A stretch of 64,000 bases of DNA from Fibrobacter sp. UWB15 (GCF_900177705.1 NZ_FXBA01000001.1:310001-374000); one strand, 5' to 3'. Counted from the stretch's first letter, positions 1-9,227 are shown. A program made the numbers and translations. The notes: generated from the letters alone by a model not told the origin.

Positions 1-1
1 A

Positions 2-1024
2 CTGATGAATGCGGTGTCCCGCAAAAAGCCCCACGTGTTCATCGATGCGGGTCGGCTTATTACGCAGTTCCCCGATGTTCAGCTGTGGGTGAACCGTATC
101 GATCCTGTAACGGGAACTTTGTACGGAATTCAGATTTTTGAAATGGAAAAGAAGGGGGCGCCCCGTATCGTCTATGCCGACAGTGCGACCATGGAATACG
201 AAGACAATGGGGCGACCCTCATGCTTCGCCTGCGTAGTGGTGAAACCCACATGACCGATGCGGACAATCCAGAAAACTATTTCCGCATCCGCTATTTCTC
301 GCAAGATCTTGCCATGAAGAATGTGGATGACCGCTTGGAACGTCGCAGCCGCAGTTACCGTAGCGACCGCGAAATGCCGATCGAGATGATGAACGAGGTG
401 GTCGAAGATGCCGAAAAACGCTACGGCGAATATAGGAGCCAAGCTCTTGAAAAACGTCTGAACACGCTTGTCGAATTGCGGTCGCATATCTTGGGGGACT
501 CGATTGTTCCCGAATCGGTGGAAAGCGGAACCAAGATTGATTCTATCCAGCGCAGGCGGTCCTTGCAGCGACTCCGCGTGCAGGAAATTGCGGCACTCCG
601 TACTACCGAAAGATTGTACGGCAGAATGGAATCGGAACTCAAGCGCAAGGCGCAGTACACGGTAGAAATCCACAAGAAGTACAGTACCGGTTTCGCTTGC
701 TTTATCTTTATCTTGATTGGCGCTCCTCTCGGTATTATGGCTCGCAAGGGCGGTATCGGTACAGGTATTCTTTATAGCCTGGCCTTCTTTGTTATTTACT
801 GGATTTGTTTGATTGGCGGCGAAAACATGGCCGACAGGCTCCTGATCGATCCGGTCCTTGCCATGTGGGCGTCGAACATTATCATTGGCACCTTTGGCAT
901 TTTCATTACGATTGCGATGGTGCGAGACCGTTTCTCGGGTGATTCCAGGTTCTTCAGGGTGCTGCGAGCCATTGGCGGATTCTTCAAGAAAATTTTTGGC
1001 ATCTTTACTAGGAGGATCGGATGA
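2..1024 (+). CDS. lptF: LptF-type lipopolysaccharide export permease, 5' end outside window
   Basis: This is one of the paired inner-membrane permeases of the LptBFG ABC exporter, which extracts lipopolysaccharide from the inner membrane for transport to the outer membrane. The reading frame is open to the window edge and lacks the three N-terminal membrane helices of the YjgP/YjgQ family, so the true start lies upstream. What remains is the periplasmic beta-rich domain (first ~210 residues) followed by three hydrophobic helices near residues 230-310. The stop overlaps the start of the next permease gene by 4 bases, which supports co-translation of the pair. LptF rather than LptG is inferred from gene order only. 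Confidence 0.85.
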   Translation: MMNAVSRKKPHVFIDAGRLITQFPDVQLWVNRIDPVTGTLYGIQIFEMEKKGAPRIVYADSATMEYEDNGATLMLRLRSGETHMTDADNPENYFRIRYFSQDLAMKNVDDRLERRSRSYRSDREMPIEMMNEVVEDAEKRYGEYRSQALEKRLNTLVELRSHILGDSIVPESVESGTKIDSIQRRRSLQRLRVQEIAALRTTERLYGRMESELKRKAQYTVEIHKKYSTGFACFIFILIGAPLGIMARKGGIGTGILYSLAFFVIYWICLIGGENMADRLLIDPVLAMWASNIIIGTFGIFITIAMVRDRFSGDSRFFRVLRAIGGFFKKIFGIFTRRIG

Positions 1025-2160
1025 AATTCTCACGGTACATGATGTGGAATTTCATGAAGATGTTCCTGATTGTGTTGCTTGGCGCAATCCTCATGTTTGC
1101 GGTCATCGACTTCGTAGGTAACATCAAGACTTGGCTTGCCCGCGACACCAAGGATGCGGTTGATTATTACGTAAGCTACCTGCCTTACATGCTTTACCTG
1201 ATTTCTCCGGTAGCCTTGTTCATTGCGGTGTTAGCCTCCATTGGCAACATGGCTCGCCATCTTGAAATGAGTGCCATGCAGAGTTCCGGGCAGGCTCCTT
1301 TCAAAACCTTGATTCCGATTTTCTTGTTCGGAGTTTTAGTGTCTATCGGTTCGTACGAAATGAGTGAACTTTGGCTCCCTGACGCTAATCATAAGCGTCT
1401 CGAGACCATGGAAACCAATGCCCAGAAAAAGAAGAATCCCCGCATCAAGGAAAAACGCGACTTTACCTTTATCGATAGCGAACGGGCCAGCTGGTTCTTT
1501 AGGCATTATTCCGGCAAGGGCCGCTTTGGTCGCGACGTGGTTTTGCTCCTTCGCGAAGATGGCCGCCTGGTGGAACGCTACGATGCAAAAATTGCCCGCT
1601 GGATCGAAGATGCCCCCAAGGATTCGCTCGATTCTATCGCAAGGCTTTCTAGCATTGACCCGCCGCCGGGCTGTTGGCAGTTTGAACGAGGCTACCGTCG
1701 TGAATTCCATAAAGATGGTACGGTTAACGTGTACCCGATTCAGCGTGAAAAGCTGTGCGACAAGGTGACTACCTATCCGGGCGACTTGATTAACGAACGC
1801 CAGACTGCCGACGAAATGGATTCCAAGATGGTGATGGCCCGAATCAACGTGCTTAGGCGTTCTGGTGAAGATACCCGTGCCATGGAAACGGCGCTTCAGT
1901 TTAAGCGTTCTGCTCATTGGATGAATTTGATTGTACTACTCATCGGTGCAGCCCTTTGTCACCGCTATAGTCGTTCTGGAGGCCTTTCACAGAAGTTCGG
2001 GGTTGGCCTATTGATTGTTTTTAGCTATTATATCGTAGAAAGAATTGGTTTGAAGATGGGAGAAAATGGTGCGCTTTCGCCTTTTTGGGCGGCATGGATC
2101 AGTCATTTTGTATATGGCGGGGTCTCGGTGGTAATGTTGTACCGTTCCTTCCGTTTATAG
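1021..2160 (+). CDS. lptG: LptG-type lipopolysaccharide export permease
   Basis: This 379-residue protein is the second YjgP/YjgQ-family permease and the expected partner of LptF in the LptBFG exporter. It has the full family layout: three N-terminal membrane helices (about residues 10-35, 55-75, 95-120), a periplasmic domain (about 120-285), and three C-terminal helices ending at the C-terminus. The ATG overlaps the upstream stop in an ATGA, so translation is probably coupled. The periplasmic part is charged and diverges from proteobacterial LptG, as is usual in this family. The lptF/lptG labels could be swapped, but the family assignment is firm. Confidence 0.88.
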   Translation: MKFSRYMMWNFMKMFLIVLLGAILMFAVIDFVGNIKTWLARDTKDAVDYYVSYLPYMLYLISPVALFIAVLASIGNMARHLEMSAMQSSGQAPFKTLIPIFLFGVLVSIGSYEMSELWLPDANHKRLETMETNAQKKKNPRIKEKRDFTFIDSERASWFFRHYSGKGRFGRDVVLLLREDGRLVERYDAKIARWIEDAPKDSLDSIARLSSIDPPPGCWQFERGYRREFHKDGTVNVYPIQREKLCDKVTTYPGDLINERQTADEMDSKMVMARINVLRRSGEDTRAMETALQFKRSAHWMNLIVLLIGAALCHRYSRSGGLSQKFGVGLLIVFSYYIVERIGLKMGENGALSPFWAAWISHFVYGGVSVVMLYRSFRL

Positions 2161-2170
2161 CGGGAAAGAT

Positions 2171-4006
2171 ATGTCTGTTGCAGAAATTTTATTCGTGGTC
2201 GCGGGCCTTTTGCTTGGCCTCGCATTCCAGGGGGGAATGTTCCTGTTCCTTATTCCCTTTGCCGTTGTCGCGTTCGTACTTGCTTGCATGAACCGCCCGC
2301 GCCTTGCCGGCCCGAATTCCCAGCAGCCTCCAACTGCTCCCATTCCGACGATTTTCAAGAAACGTTCGACGACGAACACCCCGATTATTACCCCGACTTT
2401 GCAGAACGAATTTTCCAATGCCCCCAAGGGTATGGCTAATGAACCTGAAGCCGCTCTCAAGGTGAGTCAGGTCTGGGCCCGCGCCAATGCCGATATCAAC
2501 CGTTCCATGACCGACATGCTGCTTGCGCTCAAGATCGTGGTTCCGCATGTGAATTCTGTCATCGTGTTTACGCAGATGGAAAACCAGAGGGAATGGGGTA
2601 TCCGCAATTTTGCAAATGATAAAGAAATTTCGGTGAACCTCCGCACGCGCATTACCGAAACGTCGGGCCTTTTGGGTCAATTGTTCCGCAACAATGTGAA
2701 CCGTCTTCTGGAAGGCGACCTTCCGGGGGCGAAGAGCGTGATGTACTATCTCGACAATCCGTCTATCAAGTCGATGGTGGCCGTCCCCATGATCGATCAT
2801 GCTTCCGGGCTTCGCGTAGGTGCACTTGTAATGGATTCCGTGTACCCGAATGCGTTTAACGACATGACGGCTAATGCGCTCAAGTTTATCGCAAGCGCTA
2901 TTTCGATGCTGGACTATAAGGGTTTCTACTCGGCACAAAAGCATATTGCCCTGCAGCAGTATGGTGGACTTTACAGTTACCTGCGCAAGTTCTTCCAGAC
3001 CATGACGGTGAAGGACATTTACAAGCAGATTATCAATTATGTGAAGGCGAATATGGCCTATGACCGCTTGACGATTCTCGCCATGGATCAGGGGGACGAC
3101 ATGAACGGTCGCGTGGTATTCTGTGATGGTGTCGATTCAGAACAGTTTACAAACAAGACCTTTACGCTTTCGGACAAGGGGGTCTTCGTTCTCGCGCTCT
3201 TGCGCAACCGTCCCATGGAACGTTCCTTCTTGCCTGGCTTTAAGGACTACCTGCCTCGGTTGAACGATTCTGAACGTAAGAACTTGAACCTGCGCCAGAT
3301 TCTGGTGATGCCTATTGCAGCCGAACATGATTCCGATACGGCTGAAATTGCGATTTGCCTTGAAAGCAGCAGTTCTATGCCCTATAACGATCACGAGAAG
3401 GAATTGCTCAAGGCGTTTGCAGGTGTGGCGGGCTTTGCCTACAATCGCGCCCGCAAGTATGAACAGGGCTGCGACCAGGCCATGCGCGATGGTCATACGG
3501 GGCTTATTAACAAGAAGACCATGTTTGAAAAACTCCGTGCCGAAAAGGTTCGCGCCGATCGTAGCAAGTATAGCATAGGTCTCTTGATGATGGATATCGA
3601 CCACTTCAAGCATGTGAACGATACTTATGGTCACCCGATTGGTGACGTGGTAATCAAGGGAATTGCCGACACCATCAGTAAAGAAATCCGTGGTGAAATC
3701 GATATCGTTGCAAGATTTGGCGGTGAAGAATTCGTGGTAGCCTTGATCGATACCAATGCCGAAGGCATGGTGGATACCGCAGAACGAATCCGCAAGTCGG
3801 TAGAAAAACTGGTATTCGATGTCCACCAGGCAGAACCTTTGCGTGTCACGGTGAGCGTTGGTGCCTTCTTGCTCACGCAGGGCTTTAATGGCGACCTGCA
3901 GAAGGCAATCAACAATGCGGACCAGGCTTTGTACCGTGCCAAGGAAGGTGGCCGTAACCAAGTGGTGCAATTCCAGACTGCCGAAGCCGAACCGGCCGCA
4001 GTGTAA
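2171..4006 (+). CDS. Membrane-anchored diguanylate cyclase with two GAF-like regions and a GGDEF domain
   Basis: This protein is predicted to make cyclic di-GMP from two GTP. A hydrophobic N-terminus (about residues 3-40) should anchor it in the inner membrane. Two regions with GAF-like composition follow (about 100-245 and 265-425), and a C-terminal GGDEF domain spans about 445-605. The active-site loop reads RFGGEEF, with GGEEF at residues 517-521; E in the third position is an accepted active variant. The metal-binding MDIDHFKHVNDTYGH segment and the later SVGA motif are intact. The usual RxxD product-inhibition site, five residues before GGEEF, reads GEID, so classical c-di-GMP feedback may be absent. 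The gene starts 10 bases after lptG and may be in that operon. The sensed signal is unknown. Confidence 0.88.
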   Translation: MSVAEILFVVAGLLLGLAFQGGMFLFLIPFAVVAFVLACMNRPRLAGPNSQQPPTAPIPTIFKKRSTTNTPIITPTLQNEFSNAPKGMANEPEAALKVSQVWARANADINRSMTDMLLALKIVVPHVNSVIVFTQMENQREWGIRNFANDKEISVNLRTRITETSGLLGQLFRNNVNRLLEGDLPGAKSVMYYLDNPSIKSMVAVPMIDHASGLRVGALVMDSVYPNAFNDMTANALKFIASAISMLDYKGFYSAQKHIALQQYGGLYSYLRKFFQTMTVKDIYKQIINYVKANMAYDRLTILAMDQGDDMNGRVVFCDGVDSEQFTNKTFTLSDKGVFVLALLRNRPMERSFLPGFKDYLPRLNDSERKNLNLRQILVMPIAAEHDSDTAEIAICLESSSSMPYNDHEKELLKAFAGVAGFAYNRARKYEQGCDQAMRDGHTGLINKKTMFEKLRAEKVRADRSKYSIGLLMMDIDHFKHVNDTYGHPIGDVVIKGIADTISKEIRGEIDIVARFGGEEFVVALIDTNAEGMVDTAERIRKSVEKLVFDVHQAEPLRVTVSVGAFLLTQGFNGDLQKAINNADQALYRAKEGGRNQVVQFQTAEAEPAAV

Positions 4007-4036
4007 GGCGTTCCTAACCATTAACCCCTGTATTCT

Positions 4037-5530
4037 ATGTTTACACTACTTGATTGGATTGTTCTCGTTGCTTACTTGTTGCTCTCTGTTGCAATCGGTT
4101 TGTTTGTTTCCCGCGGGAACAAGAATCTCAAAGAATACATGTTGGGTGGTGGTTCTATCCCTTGGGTGGCCGTGGGCATTAGCCTTATTGCAACTTCTGT
4201 CAGTGCCACGACGTTCTTGGGTGCGCCTGCCGATGTGTACGGCGACAACATGACGTTCCTCATGTTCCAGATTGGAGCCCTCATCAGTATTGTGGTGGTG
4301 GGCTTTGTTTTTATTCCCCGATTCCGTACTTCGGGTATTAATAGCGCCTACGAACTTTTTGAAGTTCGTTTCTCGCGCCCGGTGCGTCGAATTGCGGCGA
4401 TTTTCTATTGCTTGCACCTGCTGCTCCGCACAGGAATTCTCTTGTTTGCGCCGTCGCTTGTGCTTGCGCAGATTTTGCATATCGACTTGAAACTTGCGAT
4501 TATCGTTTCGGCGGCGGTTGCAATTTTCTATACCTGGTTTGGCGGTATCAAGGCGGTCATCTGGACCGATGTCATGCAGTTTGTCGTCTTCTTTGGCGGC
4601 GGAGTTCTGGTGCTTTTGATCATTTCGAATTCGGTGGGTGGCTTTGGTGAAATGGCGGCCCTTGCAAGCGAAGCGGGCAAGACCAAGTGGTGGGATGCAT
4701 CGATGGATATCTCCAATGCGCGTACGCTTGTTTCGGCGGGCTTTGCCTATGCGATTCTTGAAATAGCCATTCGCGGTTGCGACCAACAGTTTGTGCAACG
4801 CTACTTGAGCTGTAAAGACGTGAAGGCCGCAAATCGTTCCAGTATTCTTTCTATGGTGCTTGGCTGTGCCGTTTCGATCTTGTTCTATTGGGTGGGCGCA
4901 GCACTCTATGTTTATTACCAGAAGGCTCATGCAGCGCCTCTTCCCGAAGGCTTAGGGCAAAATGACGTGTTTCCTTACTTTATTGTAAATGGACTTCCGG
5001 TGGGTGTGACGGGGCTGATTGTGGCGGCCATTTGTGCGGCAGCCATGAGTAGTCTTTCGGGGGCCATCAATTCCTTGGGTAACACCTCGGAACGCGACTT
5101 TTTGGGCTGGGATGAAAATGCTGGAATCGGAGGGCTTAAGCGTGCCAAGATTTGGACTGCCGTCTGGGGAATTCTGGGGATTTTCTTTGCCTTGTTTGCT
5201 GCAACCCAGCAGGGGAGCCTTCTCAAGAATGCATTGTTCTTTACCGGACTTTTCACAGGGCCACTTTTGGGAATGTTCTTGCTCGCCTTCTTTGCCGACA
5301 AGGTCTTTGGAACGGGTTCCAAGAAACTTCGCGGTTGGGTTGTTATTGTGGCTGTAGTTTTGGGAATGGCAAGCCTTATCTTGGTGCAAGGGATTCCTGC
5401 CTTTGGTGTGCCTGCGGTGTTGGGAGGAATTTTCAGCTGGCCTTGGATGCCCTTTATTAGCATGACCACGACAATCGTGATGGCCTTGCTTATTAATGCG
5501 GTTACCAATTTGGTTTCAACAAAGAAATGA
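4037..5530 (+). CDS. Sodium:solute symporter family transporter
   Basis: This is a 497-residue polytopic inner-membrane protein with about 13 hydrophobic helices, which is typical length and pattern for the SSS (solute:sodium symporter) family. Supporting features are the N-terminal LLSVAIGLFVSRGNKNLKEY segment followed by LGGGSIPWVAVGISLIATS, and the AAICAAAMSSLSGAINSLG segment near residues 330-348, both family hallmarks. Substrate cannot be told from sequence; sugars, sialic acid, amino acids and nucleosides all occur in related clades. It starts 30 bases after the diguanylate cyclase with no terminator between them, and the next gene follows 20 bases later. Confidence 0.85.
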   Translation: MFTLLDWIVLVAYLLLSVAIGLFVSRGNKNLKEYMLGGGSIPWVAVGISLIATSVSATTFLGAPADVYGDNMTFLMFQIGALISIVVVGFVFIPRFRTSGINSAYELFEVRFSRPVRRIAAIFYCLHLLLRTGILLFAPSLVLAQILHIDLKLAIIVSAAVAIFYTWFGGIKAVIWTDVMQFVVFFGGGVLVLLIISNSVGGFGEMAALASEAGKTKWWDASMDISNARTLVSAGFAYAILEIAIRGCDQQFVQRYLSCKDVKAANRSSILSMVLGCAVSILFYWVGAALYVYYQKAHAAPLPEGLGQNDVFPYFIVNGLPVGVTGLIVAAICAAAMSSLSGAINSLGNTSERDFLGWDENAGIGGLKRAKIWTAVWGILGIFFALFAATQQGSLLKNALFFTGLFTGPLLGMFLLAFFADKVFGTGSKKLRGWVVIVAVVLGMASLILVQGIPAFGVPAVLGGIFSWPWMPFISMTTTIVMALLINAVTNLVSTKK

Positions 5531-5550
5531 ACTTGTCATAGGGGTTGAAT

Positions 5551-6324
5551 ATGAACAAAGTTACATTGGGTCTCGTCTTCTTGGTGGTGCTGCTCGGCTT
5601 CCTGCTGCTCACGACCAATAAAGAAAACGCTATGCAGAATGCCATGCCGAAATCCTTGAAGGTCCCGTCTGTGGTAAGCGATGCGCAGATGTCTACGGTA
5701 AAGGTGTCCGCTTCGGAATCACGCAAGTACGAAGCCAACGAGTTCGTGACGGTGGCGATGCTTGAATTGCGCGGCCGCGACAAGGAACTGCTCTATAAGC
5801 AGCTCGAAGCTCGTCGCCAAGCGATTTTTGAACAAATGAATAAACTCGATATCCAGAATGCCGATATCGAACAGAACAGTGTCGATATGCGTAAGGAATG
5901 GTCCTACGACAAGGGAACTCGTAGCCTTACGGGTTATGTGGTGAGTCAGTCTTTTGCAATCCGTTGCTCGTCGAGGTCTGTTGCTGCAGCCGCAGTGGCG
6001 GTACTTTCTGCTGAACTGGATGTGGAAATTGATCGTACGACCGCGCGTCTTAAGAGCGAGGATTCCTTGCGAAAGGAATTGGTTCTTTTGGTGGGCAAGA
6101 AAGCTTTGGACAAGGCAGGAAGCTATGCTGAAAGTGTTGGCGGCTCTCTTGGTAAGGTAATCTCTGTCAGCGAAAACGGTAACAACGACGGCATTGCCTA
6201 CGGAAGAACCGTCTTGGCTACAGCCAAGTTCAACGGCTATAGTGAAGAAGCCATGTTGGCATCCATTGCAGACTCGGTGAGCATTTCTGCATCGGTTCAT
6301 TTGGTCGTAGAATTGCTCCAATAG
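5551..6324 (+). CDS. SIMPL (DUF541) domain protein
   Basis: This is a 257-residue protein with a single N-terminal hydrophobic helix (residues 5-22), so it is probably exported or membrane-anchored facing the periplasm. The rest matches the SIMPL/DUF541 pattern: an early FVTVAMLELRGRDKE strand-helix, a central RSLTGYVVSQSFAI strand, and a late AKFNGYSEE segment. SIMPL proteins have no settled biochemical role; some are linked to envelope stress. The ATG at 5551 follows AGGGG at the usual distance and is preferred over the in-frame TTG at 5545. A terminator-like hairpin follows at 6416, so this is likely the last gene of the run that begins at lptF. Confidence 0.75.
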   Translation: MNKVTLGLVFLVVLLGFLLLTTNKENAMQNAMPKSLKVPSVVSDAQMSTVKVSASESRKYEANEFVTVAMLELRGRDKELLYKQLEARRQAIFEQMNKLDIQNADIEQNSVDMRKEWSYDKGTRSLTGYVVSQSFAIRCSSRSVAAAAVAVLSAELDVEIDRTTARLKSEDSLRKELVLLVGKKALDKAGSYAESVGGSLGKVISVSENGNNDGIAYGRTVLATAKFNGYSEEAMLASIADSVSISASVHLVVELLQ

Positions 6325-6415
6325 GGTGGCTAGTCACACTAATTTTATTTGTCAAGACATTGGTTATAAAAAACTTTTATTTTTCTGTTGATAAGTGACT
6401 TCAATGGTTATAATT

Positions 6416-6452
6416 AGCTAACTGCTTATAAATAAAGGCGTTAGCTTTTTTT
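6416..6452 (+). terminator. Rho-independent terminator after the SIMPL gene
   Basis: A 7-bp stem (AGCTAAC at 6416-6422, GTTAGCT at 6440-6446) is followed directly by a run of T (6446-6452). It separates the SIMPL gene from the ribonucleotide reductase leader. The stem is short, so efficiency is uncertain. Confidence 0.6.
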
Positions 6453-6592
6453 GCGTTTATTTTGTTCAAAACAGGTTAAAGCGTCTCTGTTTTGGATTGT
6501 TGATAAATTTTCTTTTGTAATCTTAAATTTACGCAAAAAGCGTTATTTTTTTGAAAAATGTCTTCCAATGACACGCACATTTATTATATTGT

Positions 6593-6641
6593 TTTCCATA
6601 TCTTGTGCTTTATCCCGAAACTTAGGCACAAGATATAGTAA
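6593..6641 (+). promoter_or_regulatory. Tandem NrdR-type boxes upstream of nrdD
   Basis: Two 16-base sites, TTTCCATATCTTGTGC (6593-6608) and GCACAAGATATAGTAA (6626-6641), each resemble the NrdR box consensus (about acaCwATATwGtgt). Together they form an inverted repeat with perfect 11-base arms (6598-6608 and 6626-6636). Start-to-start spacing is 33 bases, close to three helical turns, as expected for cooperative NrdR binding. NrdR represses ribonucleotide reductase genes when dATP is high, and the position 84 bases before nrdD fits. No nrdR gene is in the window. No canonical -35/-10 pair could be picked with confidence. Confidence 0.7.
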
Positions 6642-6668
6642 ATATCGGAATTGAAAGAAAAAAGTATG

Positions 6669-6708
6669 CTCGACACGAATTTTGCTTATAGGGAGCCAAT
6701 TCGTCGAG
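6669..6708 (+). promoter_or_regulatory. Hairpin in the nrdD 5' leader
   Basis: CTCGAC-GAATT (6669-6681, with a 2-base AC bulge) pairs with AATTCGTCGAG (6698-6708) around a 16-base loop, ending 16 bases before the nrdD ATG. It has no T-run, so it is not a terminator. It could affect message stability or translation start. It is seen in sequence only, with no known family. Confidence 0.4.
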
Positions 6709-6724
6709 CAGCAAGGATTGGTAG

Positions 6725-9055
6725 ATGATTGTTTCTGTAAGGAAGCGCGACGGCCGTGAGATGCCGTTCAACATTGAAAAAATTGCCGACGCTATTGTCA
6801 AGGCATTCCGCGCATCGGGCGAGCTCGACGAACAGATCAAGGCCGCTCAAAGTCAGTTGAATTTGTTGGGAAACGACGACGTGCTCACGAGCACGGCCCT
6901 CAAGGTGTCTGCCGATGTGGTGGGCAAGCTCGAAGCCGAGGGCAAGAACGTTCCCGAAATCGAAGAAATTCAGGATGCTGTCGAAAAGGCTCTTACCGAA
7001 GGTGGCTATGCTGATACCGCCAAGAGCTACATTTTGTACCGTGCTGAACGTACCCGCGTGCGCGAAGTCAATACTCGCCTCATGCATACGCTCCGCGATA
7101 TTACCTTCAGCTCTGCCAAGGAATCCGACCTCAAGCGTGAAAACGCAAACATCGATGGCGATACCGCCATGGGTACCATGCTTAAGTACGGTTCCGAATC
7201 GGCCAAGCATTTCTACACCATGATGATGCTCAAGCCCGAGCACAGCCGCGCCCACATGGAAGGTGATATCCATATCCACGATTTGGATTTCTATTCCCTT
7301 ACCATGACCTGCTGCCAGATCGACCTCAAGAAGCTTTTCAAGAATGGCTTCAATACCGGTCACGGTCACCTTCGTGAACCCAAGGATATCCGTAGCTACG
7401 CTGCTTTGGCTGCTATTGCCATTCAGTCTAACCAGAACGACCAGCACGGCGGTCAGTCCATTCCGAACTTTGACTATGCCATGGCCGACGGCGTGCGTAT
7501 CACTTACCGCAAGGCTTACCTTTCCAACATGGTCAAGGCTCTCATTCTTCTTACCGGCAAGACCGAAGAAGAAATCCAGCCGGTTGTGAAGAAACTCCAT
7601 ACCGAAATGGCCGAAATGGGCATGGTAGCGACGCTCGTGCCGAACGAAAAGTTCGTGGAAGCCGAAGCCCGCGAATTGTCCAAGACCTATGGCGAAGAAA
7701 CGGTGAAGAACGCCCAGAAGTTTGCCGAAAAGATGGCCTACGAAGAAACCGACAAGGCTACTTTCCAGGCTATGGAAGCTTTCGTTCATAACCTGAACTC
7801 CATGCACAGCCGTGCCGGTGCCCAGACTCCGTTCTCCAGCATCAACTACGGTATGTGTACCGAGCCCGAAGCTCGCATGGCTATGCGTAACCTGCTTCTC
7901 ACCACCGAAGAAGGCTTGGGTGGTGGTGAAACGGCAATCTTCCCGATTCAGATTTTCCGCGTCAAGGACGGCATCAGCCTCAAGCCGGGCGACCCGAACT
8001 ATGACTTATTCAAGCTCGCTTGCCGCGTGAGCGCCAAGCGCCTGTTCCCGAACTTCAGCTTCCAGGATGCCCCGTACAACTTGCAGTACTACAAGCCGGG
8101 CCACCCTGAAACCGAAATTGCCTACATGGGCTGCCGTACCCGCGTGATCGGTAACCACTACGACCCGAGCCGCGAAATCAGCTTCGGCCGTGGCAACCTG
8201 AGTTTCACGTCGATTAACCTTCCGCGTATCGCCATCAAGATGAAGTCCGTGGACCTGTTCTTCAAGGAACTCGACCGCATGTTGCAACTGGTGAGCGACC
8301 AGCTCATGGAACGCTTTGCCGTGCAGAGCAAGCGCAAGGTCAAGAATTTCCCGTTCCTCATGGGACAGGGCGTGTGGATCGATTCCGACAAGCTCGGCTG
8401 GGAAGATACCGTGGGTGAAGTCATCAAGCACGGTACGCTTTCGATCGGCTTTATCGGACTTGCCGAAACCCTGGTGATGCTCACGGGCAAGCACCATGGC
8501 GAATCCGAAGAATCCCAGCAGCTCGGCCTCAAGATTATCGGCCACATGCGTGAATTCTGCGATAAGGAATCCGAGCGCCTGGGCCTCAACTTCAGCTTGC
8601 TTGCAACGCCTGCTGAAGGCCTTTCCGGTCGCTTCGTACGCATGGACAAGAAAAAGTTCGGTATTATCCCGGGCGTTACCGACCGCGATTACTACACCAA
8701 CTCTTTCCACGTTCCGGTGTACTACAAGATTTCGGCTTTCAAGAAGCTTTCTCTGGAAGCCCCGTACCACGCACTCACCAACGCCGGTCACATCAGCTAC
8801 GTCGAACTCGATGGCGACCCGACGCAGAACCTGGATGCCTTCGAAAAGATCGTGCAGCACATGGCCAAGGTGGGTATCGGTTACGGCTCCATCAACCACC
8901 CGGTGGACCGCGACCCGGTTTGCGGATTCGTGGGTGTGATCGGTGACAGCTGCCCGCGTTGCGGACGTAGCGAAGGCCACGCCATTTCCGAAGAAAAACT
9001 GAAGGAACTGCGTAGACTTTATCCGGGAATGCCCGCCTTCAAGGGCATCCGTTAA
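6725..9055 (+). CDS. nrdD: Anaerobic (class III) ribonucleoside-triphosphate reductase, large chain lacking the glycyl-radical domain
   Basis: This 776-residue protein reduces ribonucleotides to deoxyribonucleotides without oxygen. Residues 1-95 form an ATP-cone (VRKRDGREMPFNIEKIADAI), the allosteric site. The catalytic barrel follows, with TCCQIDL (Cys196/197) and GCRTRV (Cys470) as candidate active-site cysteines. Near the C-terminus is a zinc-type motif with Cys733, Cys743 and Cys746 (VCGF...CPRCGR); only three cysteines are visible. The chain then ends in a non-family tail (LRRLYPGMPAFKGIR). The glycyl-radical motif that normally follows the zinc site is missing here and is encoded by the separate gene 25 bases downstream. 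NrdR-type boxes lie upstream. Confidence 0.93.
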   Translation: MIVSVRKRDGREMPFNIEKIADAIVKAFRASGELDEQIKAAQSQLNLLGNDDVLTSTALKVSADVVGKLEAEGKNVPEIEEIQDAVEKALTEGGYADTAKSYILYRAERTRVREVNTRLMHTLRDITFSSAKESDLKRENANIDGDTAMGTMLKYGSESAKHFYTMMMLKPEHSRAHMEGDIHIHDLDFYSLTMTCCQIDLKKLFKNGFNTGHGHLREPKDIRSYAALAAIAIQSNQNDQHGGQSIPNFDYAMADGVRITYRKAYLSNMVKALILLTGKTEEEIQPVVKKLHTEMAEMGMVATLVPNEKFVEAEARELSKTYGEETVKNAQKFAEKMAYEETDKATFQAMEAFVHNLNSMHSRAGAQTPFSSINYGMCTEPEARMAMRNLLLTTEEGLGGGETAIFPIQIFRVKDGISLKPGDPNYDLFKLACRVSAKRLFPNFSFQDAPYNLQYYKPGHPETEIAYMGCRTRVIGNHYDPSREISFGRGNLSFTSINLPRIAIKMKSVDLFFKELDRMLQLVSDQLMERFAVQSKRKVKNFPFLMGQGVWIDSDKLGWEDTVGEVIKHGTLSIGFIGLAETLVMLTGKHHGESEESQQLGLKIIGHMREFCDKESERLGLNFSLLATPAEGLSGRFVRMDKKKFGIIPGVTDRDYYTNSFHVPVYYKISAFKKLSLEAPYHALTNAGHISYVELDGDPTQNLDAFEKIVQHMAKVGIGYGSINHPVDRDPVCGFVGVIGDSCPRCGRSEGHAISEEKLKELRRLYPGMPAFKGIR

Positions 9056-9080
9056 AAATTTCTAGTAAGGAGAATCAACA

Positions 9081-9227
9081 ATGTCTGAAAAAGAACTGCA
9101 CAAGTATGGTGAAGGAATCGGATTCGAACGCATCCGCCGCATCACGGGCTACCTCGTTGGTACCATCGATCGCTTCAACAACGCCAAGCGTGCCGAAGTG
9201 AACGATCGCGTGAAGCATGGCGTATAA
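9081..9227 (+). CDS. Stand-alone glycyl-radical domain of class III ribonucleotide reductase (48 aa)
   Basis: This 48-codon gene starts at ATG 9081, 7 bases after a strong AAGGAG ribosome site. Its core, FERIRRITGYLVGTIDRFNN followed by AKRAEVNDRVKHG, is the C-terminal glycyl-radical segment of NrdD, with the radical Gly predicted at residue 23 (RITGYLVG). It lies in a different frame from nrdD, whose stop is 25 bases upstream, and it overlaps the start of nrdG. The separate ribosome site and tight packing argue for a real gene fission rather than a chance frameshift. By analogy with YfiD, which supplies a glycyl-radical domain to pyruvate formate-lyase, it should dock on the large chain and be activated by NrdG. 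That docking is inference. Confidence 0.88.
   Translation: MSEKELHKYGEGIGFERIRRITGYLVGTIDRFNNAKRAEVNDRVKHGV

Noticed and set aside
6451-6654. 67-codon frame in the nrdD leader region
   Set aside because: AT-rich, overlaps the terminator tail and the NrdR boxes, no ribosome site or family signature.
9056-9080. Intron, programmed frameshift or assembly error explaining the nrdD split
   Set aside because: The gap is only 25 bases, contains a good ribosome site, and the large chain has an extra tail beyond the zinc motif. A clean gene fission fits best, though an assembly error cannot be fully excluded without another strain.
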